Source: Candidatus Binataceae bacterium (GTDB lineage: Bacteria; Desulfobacterota; Binatia; Binatales; Binataceae). From it: a stretch of DNA of 64,000 nucleotides. The position numbers and the translations under genes were made by a program. This document shows positions 42,766 to 53,238 of this stretch, in pieces. Position 1 is the stretch's first letter. The number at the start of each line of letters is the position of its first letter. The stretch spans positions 124,001 to 188,000 of the forward strand of contig DATGHL010000012.1 of NCBI GenBank assembly GCA_035308025.1, written 5' to 3'. The notes under the pieces are model-generated. The model was given only the letters and a program-made list of their open reading frames with translations, did no database searches and was not told the DNA's origin.

Positions 42766-43344
42766 ATGGCATTATTCAATAACAAGGAACAGGATCGGAA
42801 CGCGCGGGCGGAAGTTCTACCAAAGACCGCTCCGCTGGTGCAGGCTACACCCCCATCGGCCACCCCTGCCGTCGCGAGTAGCCCGGAGAAGCCCTCGATG
42901 CGCGCGGGCGTCGCGCCTTCCACCGCAGGCGCGTATCTCGACGGCGGATCGAAGATCAGCGGCAAGCTGTCCTTCGACGGCCCCAGCCGCATCGACGGGC
43001 AGGTGGATGGCGAGATTAACGCCAAGGACAGCCTGACAATCGGCGAGACCGCGGTCGTGACAGCGCAGATCCGCGCCGCCTCGATTGTGGTCGCGGGCAA
43101 AGTCAGCGGCGACATCTCCGCGAGCAACCGGATCGAGATTCGCCCTTCCGCCAGGATAATCGGCAATTTGGCTGCGCCCGTGTTGGTGGTTCATGAGGGC
43201 GCAACCTTCGAGGGCCATTGCTCGATGACGCCGGAGGGCGTGCGCGACGAACGCAAGGTGACGATGTTCCCGAAGGAGGAGCGGCTGAGCCCGGTGAATC
43301 AGGTGAGCCCGGTGAATCAGGCGGTCGGGCAAAAGCAGGCCTGA
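42766..43344 (+). CDS. Bactofilin (polymer-forming cytoskeletal protein)
   Basis: A 192-residue bactofilin. A disordered Pro/Ala-rich N-terminus (to about 60) precedes the beta-helical core, seen as GSKISGKLSFDGPSRIDGQV, then GEINAKDSLTIGETAVVTAQ and VSGDISASNRIEIRPSARII. Bactofilins form non-nucleotide filaments at the membrane and organise wall or polar structures. AAGGAG lies nine bases before ATG 42766. The tail contains an 18 bp tandem duplication encoding SPVNQV twice. Confidence 0.9.
   Translation: MALFNNKEQDRNARAEVLPKTAPLVQATPPSATPAVASSPEKPSMRAGVAPSTAGAYLDGGSKISGKLSFDGPSRIDGQVDGEINAKDSLTIGETAVVTAQIRAASIVVAGKVSGDISASNRIEIRPSARIIGNLAAPVLVVHEGATFEGHCSMTPEGVRDERKVTMFPKEERLSPVNQVSPVNQAVGQKQA
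43287..43321 (+). repeat. 18 bp tandem duplication in bactofilin tail
   Basis: AGCCCGGTGAATCAG occurs twice at an 18 bp period (43288 and 43306), adding six residues in frame. Slippage at such a site would lengthen or shorten the disordered tail. Confidence 0.85.
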
Positions 43345-43431
43345 AGCCGTTTTTCACTTTTTCACTGCGCCAATAGTCTTGCTCCTCACATCGGCGTCAG
43401 TTACCGTCTGCCGGTGGAGTTGAGACTGTAA

Positions 43432-43893
43432 ATGCATCTGCCGCCGGACTGGGGCATCCTCGGAACCCTGGTAATTTCGTTTCTGATCTTCTGGGTCATC
43501 TTCGGATGGCTTTTTTTCGGACCGTTTCTGCGTTTGCTGAGCGCTCGCGAACGCCGGCTGAACGAGTTGCACGCGGAGACCGAGCGGCTGCTCGGCGAGG
43601 AGCGCGAAGTGCTGGCACGTCGCGAGCACGAGTTGAGCGAAGTCCGGCGCGCCGCCTTGGCCTCACGCGAACAGGAGCGGCGGGCCGCGACCGAACAGGC
43701 GACGCACTTGATTGAAAACGCCCGCGCCGCGGCGCGGGACGAGCTGGAAAAGGTCCGCGCGGGAATCGACGCGGAATTCGCCGCCGCCGCGCAACAACTG
43801 GAAGAGCTAGCTGGCGCCCTGGCGACTGAGCTCGCCGCGCGCGTGCTCGAACGTCCGGCCGGCAATGGCTCGCAGCCCAGTCTCGACAATTAG
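43432..43893 (+). CDS. atpX: ATP synthase F0 subunit b' (atpX/atpF-like)
   Basis: A 153-residue peripheral stalk subunit: one membrane helix near residues 10-32 (TLVISFLIFWVIFGWLFFGPF), then a long charged coiled coil. It lies first of two b-type genes, the arrangement of deltaproteobacteria and cyanobacteria. b and b' form a heterodimer that holds the F1 head to subunit a. The b versus b' label is by position only. The stop is directly followed by the next ATG. Confidence 0.85.
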   Translation: MHLPPDWGILGTLVISFLIFWVIFGWLFFGPFLRLLSARERRLNELHAETERLLGEEREVLARREHELSEVRRAALASREQERRAATEQATHLIENARAAARDELEKVRAGIDAEFAAAAQQLEELAGALATELAARVLERPAGNGSQPSLDN

Positions 43894-44472
43894 ATGAAAC
43901 GCCAATCACTTCACACAATCATCGCGGTTGTGACGGTGCTGTTATGCCCGCTTTGCGCATTCGCCGCCGAAGGGCCTGAGGCTTCGGGGAGCTGGACGGC
44001 GCTGATCTTCTACGTCATCAATTTTGGGCTGTTTCTCTGGGTCATTCGCTACTTCGGCGGACCACAAATTTCCGCGTTTTTCACGAACCGCGCCAAATCG
44101 ATCCGCGAAACCGCGAGCCGCTCCGAAACCGCGCTCAAAGACGCGCAGGCGCTCGCGCGGTGCGCCGCCGACCTGACTGCCGGGCTCGCGTCCGAGAAGA
44201 GCCGTCTGGCTGCCGATCTCGCGACCGAGACCGCGTTCCAAATCAAACATCTCGACGAACTCGCGCGGGAGACCGCCGAACGAATCAAGCGCGACAGTGC
44301 GATTAGCGTTAACGCCGCACGTGAGGGCGGTCAGCGACGCCTGCGCGAGGCGCTCGCGAGCGCGACCGCCCGTCTCGCGCTGGAGCTGGTCAAACGCGAC
44401 TTCCAGCCGGCCGATCAGGCTCGTCTGCTCGATCGCTTCGTCGCCAAACTCGGCGAGGAGGCGCCTCGATGA
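43894..44472 (+). CDS. atpF: ATP synthase F0 subunit b
   Basis: A 192-residue stalk subunit with an N-terminal hydrophobic signal-like segment (IIAVVTVLLCPLCAFAAEG), a second membrane helix near 33-55 (ALIFYVINFGLFLWVIRYFG), and a coiled coil. The extra N-terminal segment occurs in several deltaproteobacterial b subunits, where it may be cleaved. Its stop overlaps the atpH start by four bases (ATGA). Confidence 0.9.
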   Translation: MKRQSLHTIIAVVTVLLCPLCAFAAEGPEASGSWTALIFYVINFGLFLWVIRYFGGPQISAFFTNRAKSIRETASRSETALKDAQALARCAADLTAGLASEKSRLAADLATETAFQIKHLDELARETAERIKRDSAISVNAAREGGQRRLREALASATARLALELVKRDFQPADQARLLDRFVAKLGEEAPR

Positions 44473-45005
44473 GAAGCTCGAAGGTCGCCAAGCGCTACGC
44501 GCGGGCCATGCTCGGCCTTTCGAGTGACCCTGCACAGCTCGAAACCTGGGGTGCGGAGCTTGAAAGGCTAGCTCGGATTGTCGCGGCGCCGGAAATCAGC
44601 GTCGCCTTCGCGTCGCCGGAGATTGCGCCGTCGGCGAAGAGCGAGGCTCTGGCGAAAATTGGCGAAAAACTCGAGCTCAGCTATCCGATGCGCTCGTTCG
44701 CGACCGTCCTTGCACGCCACGGCCGTATCGATGATCTGCCGGCGGTCGCGGAAGCCTATCGGCGGATGCTCGATGATCTGATGGTGCGGGCGCGGGCAAC
44801 CCTGACGTTTCCACAAGCCCCAAGCGACGAAACGCTAGCGCGAATTGTTGCGGGACTTGAAGCAATCTCCCACAAAAAAATCCTTCCAACCCTGAACCTT
44901 GACGCCGCGCTGATTGGCGGCGTGGTCGTTGAACTCGAAGGCAAAACCTACGACGGCAGCCTCGCAAGCCGGCTCGCGGAAGCGGCGCGCAGGCTCGCCG
45001 GCTAG
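44469..45005 (+). CDS. atpH: ATP synthase F1 subunit delta
   Basis: A 178-residue OSCP/delta subunit joining the b stalk to the top of the alpha3beta3 head. AKRYARAMLGLSSDPAQLET opens the six-helix N-terminal domain. The late segment KKILPTLNLDAALIGGVVVE, with the conserved GG, is the family signature. It overlaps atpF by four bases, consistent with coupled translation. Confidence 0.93.
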   Translation: MRSSKVAKRYARAMLGLSSDPAQLETWGAELERLARIVAAPEISVAFASPEIAPSAKSEALAKIGEKLELSYPMRSFATVLARHGRIDDLPAVAEAYRRMLDDLMVRARATLTFPQAPSDETLARIVAGLEAISHKKILPTLNLDAALIGGVVVELEGKTYDGSLASRLAEAARRLAG

Positions 45006-45056
45006 ATTTGCAGCCGATCAGAGATATTTTGCAGAAACTATTGGCGGACTACTTTT

Positions 45057-46580
45057 ATGGCGGATATTAGACCAGCGGAAATCAGCGAAATTCTGCGCAA
45101 TGAGATTCGAGGCTTTGAAGGCTCGGTCGCCGTGCGCGAGACGGGGCGAGTGCTCTCCTGCGGCGACGGTATCGCGCGCATCTACGGCCTGCAGAACGCG
45201 GCCTCGGGCGAGTTGCTCGAGTTCCCCAACGCCATCCTCGGGATGGTCCTGAATCTCGAGGAAGACAACGTCGGGGCGGCGCTCTTCGGCGACCCGGATG
45301 CGATCGGCGAGGGCGACGAAGTCAAACGCACCGGCCGTATCGCCGAAGTCCCGGTCGGTGAGGCGCTGCTCGGGCGCGTCGTTAACGCGTTGGGCCAGCC
45401 GATCGATGACAAGGGCCCGATCAAGTCGAGCGAGAGCCGGCGGATCGAAATCAAGGCGCCCGGGATCATCAAACGCCAACCGGTCAAGGAGCCAATCCAG
45501 ACCGGGATCAAGGCGATCGACTCGATGCTGCAAATCGGCCGCGGTCAGCGCGAGCTGATCATTGGCGATCGGCAGACCGGCAAGACCGCGCTCGCGATCG
45601 ACACGATCATCAATCAGCGCGGCCAGGGCGTAAATTGCATCTACGTCGCGATCGGGCAGAAGCGCTCGACGGTTTCCCAGGTGGTCGAGAAGCTCAACCG
45701 CTATGGCGCGATGGAGTACACCACGGTCGTTGCCGCGACCGCGTCGGAAGCCGCGCCGTTGCAGTTTATTGCGCCATACTCCGGCTGCACAATGGGTGAG
45801 TATTTTCGCGACAGTGGCCGCCACGCGCTGCTGGTCTACGACGATTTGAGCAAGCACGCCCAGGCGTATCGGCAACTTTCGCTGCTGTTGCGCCGCCCGC
45901 CCGGCCGCGAGGCCTATCCTGGCGACGTCTTTTATTTACATTCGCGCCTGCTCGAACGCGCCGCGCGCATGTCCGATGAGCTCGGCGGGGGATCGCTGAC
46001 GGCGCTGCCGATTATCGAGACGCAGGCGGGCGACGTTTCCGCGTACATTCCGACCAACGTCATCTCGATTACCGACGGCCAGATCGTGCTCGACGCCGAT
46101 CTTTTCTACTCGGGAATCCGGCCCGCGGTTAACGTCGGCCTGTCAGTTTCGCGCGTCGGCTTTTCGGCCGCGGTCAAAGCCATGAAGCAGGTCGGCGGGA
46201 CCCTCAAGCTCGATCTTGCGCAGTATCGCGAGATGGCAGCCTTCGCGCAGTTCGGCTCCGACCTTGACGCCTCGAGCCAGCGCCTCCTCAATCGCGGCGC
46301 GCGGCTCACCGAGATGCTCAAGCAGAATCAATACGATCCGCTCCCCATGGAGAAGGAAGTGTTGATTATCTTTGCCGCCAACGAAGGCTACTTCGACAAG
46401 ATCGCCGTCGAGCAGGTCAAGCTCTTCGAACGCGAGCTCTACAGCTTTATCGACGCGCATCACAAGGTACTGCTCGACGAGATTCGCACCAAGCGTGAGA
46501 TCGGCGACGATCTGCGCAAGCAGCTGGTGGCGGCGCTCGACGACTTCATGAAGGGTTTTGCGCCGGATAAGGCCGCCTGA
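45057..46580 (+). CDS. atpA: ATP synthase F1 subunit alpha
   Basis: A 507-residue alpha subunit carrying the non-catalytic nucleotide sites. The Walker A is [14 protein letters not shown] at about residue 170; [20 protein letters not shown] and the C-terminal [24 protein letters not shown] segment match the family. Length is normal. A 51 bp gap after atpH holds the ribosome site. Confidence 0.96.
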   Translation: MADIRPAEISEILRNEIRGFEGSVAVRETGRVLSCGDGIARIYGLQNAASGELLEFPNAILGMVLNLEEDNVGAALFGDPDAIGEGDEVKRTGRIAEVPVGEALLGRVVNALGQPIDDKGPIKSSESRRIEIKAPGIIKRQPVKEPIQTGIKAIDSMLQIGRGQRELIIGDRQTGKTALAIDTIINQRGQGVNCIYVAIGQKRSTVSQVVEKLNRYGAMEYTTVVAATASEAAPLQFIAPYSGCTMGEYFRDSGRHALLVYDDLSKHAQAYRQLSLLLRRPPGREAYPGDVFYLHSRLLERAARMSDELGGGSLTALPIIETQAGDVSAYIPTNVISITDGQIVLDADLFYSGIRPAVNVGLSVSRVGFSAAVKAMKQVGGTLKLDLAQYREMAAFAQFGSDLDASSQRLLNRGARLTEMLKQNQYDPLPMEKEVLIIFAANEGYFDKIAVEQVKLFERELYSFIDAHHKVLLDEIRTKREIGDDLRKQLVAALDDFMKGFAPDKAA

Positions 46581-46601
46581 GCGGGGTGAGCGGAACACTC
46601 G

Positions 46602-47474
46602 ATGGCGACACTCAAGGCAATCCGGCGGCGGATCAGCTCGGTCAAATCGACGCAGCAGATCACGCGCGCGATGAAGCTCGTAGCGGCGGCGCGGCTGCGG
46701 CGCGCGCAGGAGGCGTTGGTCAATGCGCGCCCATACCACGAGGCGCTCAAGCGCGTCGCTGATTCACTGCTGCTCTCCGCGCCTGAAGTCGCGGCCCCGG
46801 CCGAGAACGCCGCGCGCGCATCGCTGATTATCGTGGTGTCGTCTGACCGCGGATTGTGCGGCGGTTACAACACGAATCTGCTGCGCGCCGCCGAGCTTGA
46901 AGTCCGCCGCCAGCGCCAGGCCGGCGCTGACCTCAAGCTCTTTGCGGTCGGGCGCAAGGCGCTCGATCATTTCCGGCGCTCGCGGCAACCGCTCGAAGGC
47001 GAGCGGATCGGCAACGCGCCGCGTCTTGCGACCATCGGTCTCGCGCGCGACCTCACCGCGATCATCCTCGGCAGTTGGCGCTCCGGCGCGATCGCCGAGG
47101 CGGGCCTGGTCTACACGCAGTTTCGTTCGGCCATCTCGCAACGGCCGGTTTACGAGCAACTACTCCCGATCGCGCAGCCCACGACCGACGGCGGCTCCGC
47201 GCCGATCGCGGTCACCGATTACCTGGTCGAACCGAGCCCGAGTGAAATCGTTCCGGTCGTCCTGCGCAGCTATATCGAAGCCGCGACGCTCCATGCCCTG
47301 CTCGAAGCCGAAGCCAGCGAGTACGGCGCGAAGATGACCGCGATGGACGCCGCGTCCAACAACGCCGCCGAGATGATCGCGTCGCTCACACTCGAAATGA
47401 ACCGTGCGCGCCAGGCGACGATCACGCGCGAGCTGATGGATATTGTGGGTGGCGCCGAAGCTCTGCGGAGCTAG
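46602..47474 (+). CDS. atpG: ATP synthase F1 subunit gamma
   Basis: A 290-residue rotor shaft subunit. IRRRISSVKSTQQITRAMKL begins the N-terminal helix, SSDRGLCGGYNTNL is the central Rossmann-like signature, and AAEMIASLTLEMNRARQATI with ITRELMDIVGGAEAL forms the C-terminal helix. These helices rotate inside the alpha3beta3 barrel. Confidence 0.96.
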   Translation: MATLKAIRRRISSVKSTQQITRAMKLVAAARLRRAQEALVNARPYHEALKRVADSLLLSAPEVAAPAENAARASLIIVVSSDRGLCGGYNTNLLRAAELEVRRQRQAGADLKLFAVGRKALDHFRRSRQPLEGERIGNAPRLATIGLARDLTAIILGSWRSGAIAEAGLVYTQFRSAISQRPVYEQLLPIAQPTTDGGSAPIAVTDYLVEPSPSEIVPVVLRSYIEAATLHALLEAEASEYGAKMTAMDAASNNAAEMIASLTLEMNRARQATITRELMDIVGGAEALRS

Positions 47475-48944
<1,470 letters not shown>

Positions 48945-48950
48945 TCCTCA

Positions 48951-49373
48951 ATGGCAGAAACCTTTCCATTCAAGCTCGTGAGCCCGACGGGTATCATTTA
49001 TGAGGGGCCGGTCGAGCAGGCGACGGCGGTGGGCGCGCTCGGTGAATTCGGCGTGCTCCCGAACCACATCAACTTCATTACGTCGCTCGAGCCGGGCGTG
49101 ATCACGCTCAAGCTCGCCGACGGCTCAACCTCGGAGTTCCTGCTTTCCGGCGGGCTGGCCGAAGTGAAAGACGGCGCGATGACCGTGCTGGCGTCCGAAG
49201 CGGTCTCGTTGGCGTCAGTCGATCCTGTCGCCGCGGCGCCGGAAGTTCAGGCAGCCGAAGCGAAACTTGCGCAAATGAGCTTTTACGATCCGGGCTACCA
49301 AGAGGCCCAGGAAGCGCTCCGACTAGCCCGCGCCCGCGCCGAGATCACCCACCTCAGCCGCGCCCTGCATTAG
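48951..49373 (+). CDS. atpC: ATP synthase F1 subunit epsilon
   Basis: A 140-residue epsilon subunit: beta-sandwich domain (FKLVSPTGIIYEGPVEQATA, LGEFGVLPNH) and a two-helix C-terminal domain that can inhibit ATP hydrolysis. It begins six bases after the atpD stop and ends the operon; atpB and atpE are not in this window. A TTCGGT-TCT-ACCGAA hairpin about 50 bp downstream may end transcription. Confidence 0.95.
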   Translation: MAETFPFKLVSPTGIIYEGPVEQATAVGALGEFGVLPNHINFITSLEPGVITLKLADGSTSEFLLSGGLAEVKDGAMTVLASEAVSLASVDPVAAAPEVQAAEAKLAQMSFYDPGYQEAQEALRLARARAEITHLSRALH

Positions 49374-49399
49374 ATGCGAAGGGCTCATGCCCGCAACTG

Positions 49400-49405
49400 T
49401 ATAAT
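49400..49405 (+). promoter_or_regulatory. -10 box candidate before FkbM gene
   Basis: A perfect TATAAT follows CAACTG. The -35 region about 17 bp before it (CGAAGG) is poor, so this is a weak or activator-dependent candidate. Confidence 0.35.
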
Positions 49406-49424
49406 ACCGGCGCACCTCTAGGAA

Positions 49425-49439
49425 TTCGGTTCTACCGAA
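49425..49439 (+). terminator. Hairpin downstream of ATP synthase operon
   Basis: TTCGGT and ACCGAA pair around TCT, followed shortly by TTTTCTCTC. The stem is short, so terminator strength is doubtful. Confidence 0.35.
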
Positions 49440-49496
49440 GCGGATTTTCTCTCTACGGCGGACTCACCTGATCCTCTGCGGTAACCTTGATCCAAG

Positions 49497-50294
49497 GTGC
49501 GATTAGTCGAACTGAAATACGAGTTCATCCGGACTCCTTTAGAGCAGCCGCTGCGCCGTCTGCGTAACTTACTCGAGTACCCTCGTCGCCGGCGATTTCC
49601 AGAGCTGCGTGAGATCTATGCCGAAGAGCAGCGAATCGATGCGGTTCTGAGGCAAATTTTGCGTAGAGACGGCAACTGCATTGACGTCGGCTGCCACTAC
49701 GGTTCAATGTTGAGCCGCTTTTGCCGTCTGGCGCCAGCCGGCCACCATGTCGCGGTCGAGGCGATTCCCGCAAAGGTCCGGTTCTTACGCCGCAAGTTCC
49801 CTGAGGTTGACGTGCTTGAGGTGGCGCTGTCTGACCACGCCGGCGCTGAAGACTTCTACATAAATCTCGCGGCCACCGGCTTCAGTGGGCTCGCGCGGCA
49901 TGGTGAAGGCCACTTCGAACGAATTCACGTCACCTGCGTCCGACTTGACGATGCGGTTCCCAAGGATCGCCGCTTCGATCTGCTTAAGATTGACGTCGAA
50001 GGGGCGGAACTGTTCGTTTTGCGGGGGGCAACTGCATTTCTCACGCGCGATCGCCCCACCATTCTGTTCGAGTGCGGACCTTCCGGACCGCCCGCCTTCG
50101 GTTATACCGCCGGCACCCTTTACGACTTGTTCGTAGCTTGCGGTTACTCGGTTTTCCTTCTGAAAGACGCGTTAAATCGCGGGCTGCCAGTCGTTCGCGA
50201 ACAGTTCGAGGCCGCCTTGGTTTATCCGTTCAAAGCCTTCAACTGGCTCGCTGTCGCCAGCGAACGGATTACTGAAGTGTTGGCGAAGTCTTAA
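49497..50294 (+). CDS. FkbM family methyltransferase
   Basis: A 265-residue SAM-dependent methyltransferase. The SAM-binding loop is CIDVGCHYGSMLSRF near residue 62, the acidic strand VAVEAIPAKVRFLRRKFPEV follows, and LLKIDVEGAELFVLRGAT is the FkbM signature. Members methylate hydroxyl groups of sugars and polyketides. The frame begins at GTG 49497 with only a weak AAGG before it. It stands alone, convergent with an LLM gene; a role in surface glycan modification is plausible but unproven. Confidence 0.87.
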   Translation: MRLVELKYEFIRTPLEQPLRRLRNLLEYPRRRRFPELREIYAEEQRIDAVLRQILRRDGNCIDVGCHYGSMLSRFCRLAPAGHHVAVEAIPAKVRFLRRKFPEVDVLEVALSDHAGAEDFYINLAATGFSGLARHGEGHFERIHVTCVRLDDAVPKDRRFDLLKIDVEGAELFVLRGATAFLTRDRPTILFECGPSGPPAFGYTAGTLYDLFVACGYSVFLLKDALNRGLPVVREQFEAALVYPFKAFNWLAVASERITEVLAKS

Positions 50295-50393
50295 CTGCCC
50301 CTCGGCTGACGCGCGCTCATCGAAAAGCCGGCGCAGCCTCCACCGCGACGGCATCGGGCGGCCCGACTACGGCATCCTATTGCGTAGGACTCG

Positions 50394-51542
50394 TTAGGAG
50401 GCGGGGGCGGCCGCTTGAGCGGGCTGGCGATCGCGGAAGTGCGGGATGACGTGTTTGCCGAAGAGCTCGATCGCATGCATCGTCTTGGCGTGCGGGATCG
50501 ACCAGAACTGCATCATCGCGAGGAACTGATCGAGCTGCGCCGCTTGCTGCAGCCGCTCAAGTTGCCTGATCACCGTGTCCGGACTGCCGCAAATGCACAT
50601 CCCGCTGTCGATCAGTGAGTCGATCGTCACTTTGCTCGGGTCGAGGCCTTCGTACTGGGTGGGCAGGGCCGTGCTCAACCGCCCGGTCTCTTTTGGATCG
50701 ACGCCGGTCTTCTTGGCTTCGAGCACCGGAGCATTGGCCACCAGCGTCGTGCGCACGTAGGACATGAAGGCGCGTTCGGCTTCCTCTCGCGCCTGCTTGT
50801 CGGTGTCGGCCAGATGCGTCATCGCGAAGGCGCCGGCCCGATTGTTCGCAAACGCGCCGTAGGGCTTGGCGGACTTGATCGCCTCGCGATAGGCGCGGAC
50901 CCGCTGCCCCAGATGCTCGGGCGTGACCAGCAGCGTAAACGAGAGCAGGCCCAACCCGAGCTTACCGGCGAGCTGATGGGTATCTTCGCTGGTGCAGGCC
51001 ACCCACAGCGGCGGATGAGGCTTCTGAATCGGCATCGGCACGACCGTGCGCTCGGGGATGTCGAAGTATTTACCCTTGTACGAGAAGGTGCCGTCGCGGC
51101 TTTTCCAGATGGTCGTGATGATGTCGAGCGCCTCTTCCCAGCGCCCGCGCGTCTCCTTGTAGGGGATCCCGAAGCCGCCGAGTTCAACTTGCGTGATCGA
51201 GCGTCCGGTACCGACTTCGACGCGGCCGTTGCTGAGAATATCGAGCGTCGCGACGCGCTCTGCGATCCGAATCGGATGATTGTAAGGAAAGGGCAGCAGC
51301 ACCACGGCGTGGCCGATGCGAATTTTGCTGGTGCGCTGCGAAATTGCCCCGTACAAGACCTCGGGCGCCGAGGAATGCGCGAAGCCCACCTGGAAATGAT
51401 GCTCGACCGTCCAGAAATGGGTGAAGCCGACCTCCTCGGCGCGCACCACCTGGTTCATCACGTCGTGAAATGCCTGGTACTCGCGCTCGCGATGCTTAAG
51501 CGGGCTGTCGACCTGAATCTCGTAAAAAATTCCGAAGTCCAT
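50394..51542 (-). CDS. LLM class flavin-dependent oxidoreductase
   Basis: A 382-residue luciferase-like TIM barrel starting MDFGIFYEIQVDSPLKHRER. HAVVLLPFPYNHPIRIAERV, then DILSNGRVEVGTGRSITQVE and PLWVACTSEDTHQLAGKLGL are typical of bacterial luciferase-type monooxygenases using reduced FMN. The ATG at 51542 follows GGGAGG at eight bases, which is why the start 18 bases upstream was not used. The substrate is unknown. Confidence 0.88.
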   Translation of the reverse strand: MDFGIFYEIQVDSPLKHREREYQAFHDVMNQVVRAEEVGFTHFWTVEHHFQVGFAHSSAPEVLYGAISQRTSKIRIGHAVVLLPFPYNHPIRIAERVATLDILSNGRVEVGTGRSITQVELGGFGIPYKETRGRWEEALDIITTIWKSRDGTFSYKGKYFDIPERTVVPMPIQKPHPPLWVACTSEDTHQLAGKLGLGLLSFTLLVTPEHLGQRVRAYREAIKSAKPYGAFANNRAGAFAMTHLADTDKQAREEAERAFMSYVRTTLVANAPVLEAKKTGVDPKETGRLSTALPTQYEGLDPSKVTIDSLIDSGMCICGSPDTVIRQLERLQQAAQLDQFLAMMQFWSIPHAKTMHAIELFGKHVIPHFRDRQPAQAAAPAS

Positions 51543-51736
51543 CGAGAATCCCTCCCGCACTGCCGGCGCGTCCGGCCATCTCCGGCGTTTTGCCTAGCTC
51601 TAGCAGAATCCGCGATTTTGAAAAGCTCCGAGGCGGCCTTGGAGCAGGTCCGGCCGGGGTTGCGCTCCCGCGTGCGGCTGTTTTATGTGATCATCGATAA
51701 GCCTGTTTTCTTGCAGTCACGATTCAGGAGAACTCA

Positions 51737-52624
51737 ATGTTCAAAATTGGCAAGCTTTTTCATCTGACGCATGTCGTGGACGATCTCGCGGCGGTCGACC
51801 GCTGGTACGACGAGGTCTTCGCCTGCCATCGCTTCTATCATGGCTACGAGAAGCTGGCGGGGCGCGACGCTTCGTTGATCGCGATCGGCGAAGTAATCAT
51901 GGAGCCGATGTCGCCGGCGCGCGTCGAGAATCTGCGCAACCCGTCGGTCAAGAAATTCCACGATCGTTTCGGCCAGCATTTTCATTCGATCGCCTGGTAC
52001 GTCGATGATGTTGCGGCAATCGCCGAATCGCTCGACCAGCATAAGTTCCGGCTCTTCGATATTGTCGGCAAGCAGGTCAAGCCACCGCTGAAGGCGACGG
52101 CCTTCTGGACGCATCCGCGTGAGACCCCGGGGCAACTGGAATTTGCGCTCTACGGCGATTTCATCCCGGACCCGCGGATGAAGCCGGACTGGTCTGCGGC
52201 GAGCTGGCGCGATGATCATCCGCTCGGGATTGAGCGCGCGTCGCACATTACCGTCGTAGTGCGGGACCTGCCGTCTGCGCGAAAGCTTTACGTCGATGTC
52301 CTTGGCGGCAAACTGATACACGAAGCGGAGAGCGCCGGACGCAAGCGCAGCGCTTTTATCGCGGTCGGCGAGGACTCGGTGGTGGAACTCGTGCAGCCGC
52401 TATCGGCGAAGAGCGCCGAGGCCCGCGATCTGGAAGAAAACGGCGAGGGTATCCACGCGCTGGTCTTCAAGACCGGGAATCTGTCTCGCGCGCGCGATTT
52501 TCTGCGCTCGAAAGAGCTGCGGCCGCAGATTGATGGCGAAGGCGCTCTCGTGCTTGATCGCGATCAGGCGTTTGGGATGGTCATCGGGTTCACGGAACGT
52601 CCGCTGCCGAACGATCCGAGATAA
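51737..52624 (+). CDS. VOC family (glyoxalase/dioxygenase-like) protein
   Basis: A 295-residue protein with two vicinal-oxygen-chelate modules. The first covers about residues 1-150 (KLFHLTHVVDDLAAVDRWYD, then HFHSIAWYVDDV) and the second about 165-290 (ASHITVVVRDLPSARKLYVD and GIHALVFKTGNL). The metal ligands appear to be His in LTHVV and SIAW-type strands, with Glu later. The range of VOC reactions (extradiol cleavage, isomerisation, lyase) prevents a firm call. CAGGAGAACTCA precedes ATG 51737. It is divergent from the LLM gene and may share its control region. Confidence 0.85.
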   Translation: MFKIGKLFHLTHVVDDLAAVDRWYDEVFACHRFYHGYEKLAGRDASLIAIGEVIMEPMSPARVENLRNPSVKKFHDRFGQHFHSIAWYVDDVAAIAESLDQHKFRLFDIVGKQVKPPLKATAFWTHPRETPGQLEFALYGDFIPDPRMKPDWSAASWRDDHPLGIERASHITVVVRDLPSARKLYVDVLGGKLIHEAESAGRKRSAFIAVGEDSVVELVQPLSAKSAEARDLEENGEGIHALVFKTGNLSRARDFLRSKELRPQIDGEGALVLDRDQAFGMVIGFTERPLPNDPR

Positions 52625-52712
52625 GTTGCCGAGACAGCTTGGCGAAATAGCGACTCAGGCAGGGGGCCGAGTTAGCTGGCAGCTCCGTCGCCGCCAACTA
52701 GCTCGTTTTTAC

Positions 52713-52922
52713 CTAGTTACCCAATCGTTCGGTGGCTGCGCTCTGCTCCGCCCGCACCCGCCATTGGTCAATCGATTCGCGATTGAAGCGCCAATCGCTG
52801 CCAATTTTGAATGCAGGAATCGAGCGGTTTTTCGCCATCCGATAAACCGTCGAGGTATGCACGCGGAGATAGCTAGCAACTTCGTCCAAGGTCATTATTG
52901 TTGCGGTTAACGTTGGTTCCAT
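52713..52922 (-). CDS. Excisionase-type helix-turn-helix DNA-binding protein
   Basis: A 69-residue protein whose residues 8-60 form an HTH_17/MerR-like winged helix: MTLDEVASYLRVHTSTVYRM, then GSDWRFNRESIDQW. Such proteins are excisionases or small transcription factors. GAGAGGG lies about eight bases before the ATG, and an inverted repeat (CGACGAA/TTCGTCG) just upstream could be its own operator. No integrase or attachment site is seen, so an orphan regulator or mobile-element relic is more likely than an active excisionase. Confidence 0.85.
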   Translation of the reverse strand: MEPTLTATIMTLDEVASYLRVHTSTVYRMAKNRSIPAFKIGSDWRFNRESIDQWRVRAEQSAATERLGN

Positions 52923-52947
52923 CTGTTAAGCCCTCTCTAATATGTTA

Positions 52948-52974
52948 CGACGAATCGCACGTTCGGTTTCGTCG
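52948..52974 (-). promoter_or_regulatory. Inverted repeat before the HTH gene
   Basis: CGACGAA (52948-52954) and TTCGTCG (52968-52974) are separated by 13 bp, 26 bp from the HTH start. It may be an autoregulatory site. The rest of 52975-53238 is AT-rich, with a TATAAT but no partner -35 at good spacing and no gene I can support. Confidence 0.4.
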
Positions 52975-53238
52975 AATCGTCACTTTTGCCGAATAATATA
53001 GCATCAAACGTGCCTATAACGCTTCAGCTTCATATTGAGTGACTTAGGGCTGGTTTGACTAGATATAATCCAAATGCAGGTAGCGGTATCGTCGTCGGTG
53101 CTAATGGCCATTTTGCGATAATGTGACAATCGCAAGCGGCTTTATGTCTCTAGCCCTTGGCTGAAGCCAGATAAGCTGATGAGCCGGTTTTCACATTGCG
53201 GCGTCGTCTCTATGACCGATTGCCCGATCAAAAACCGG

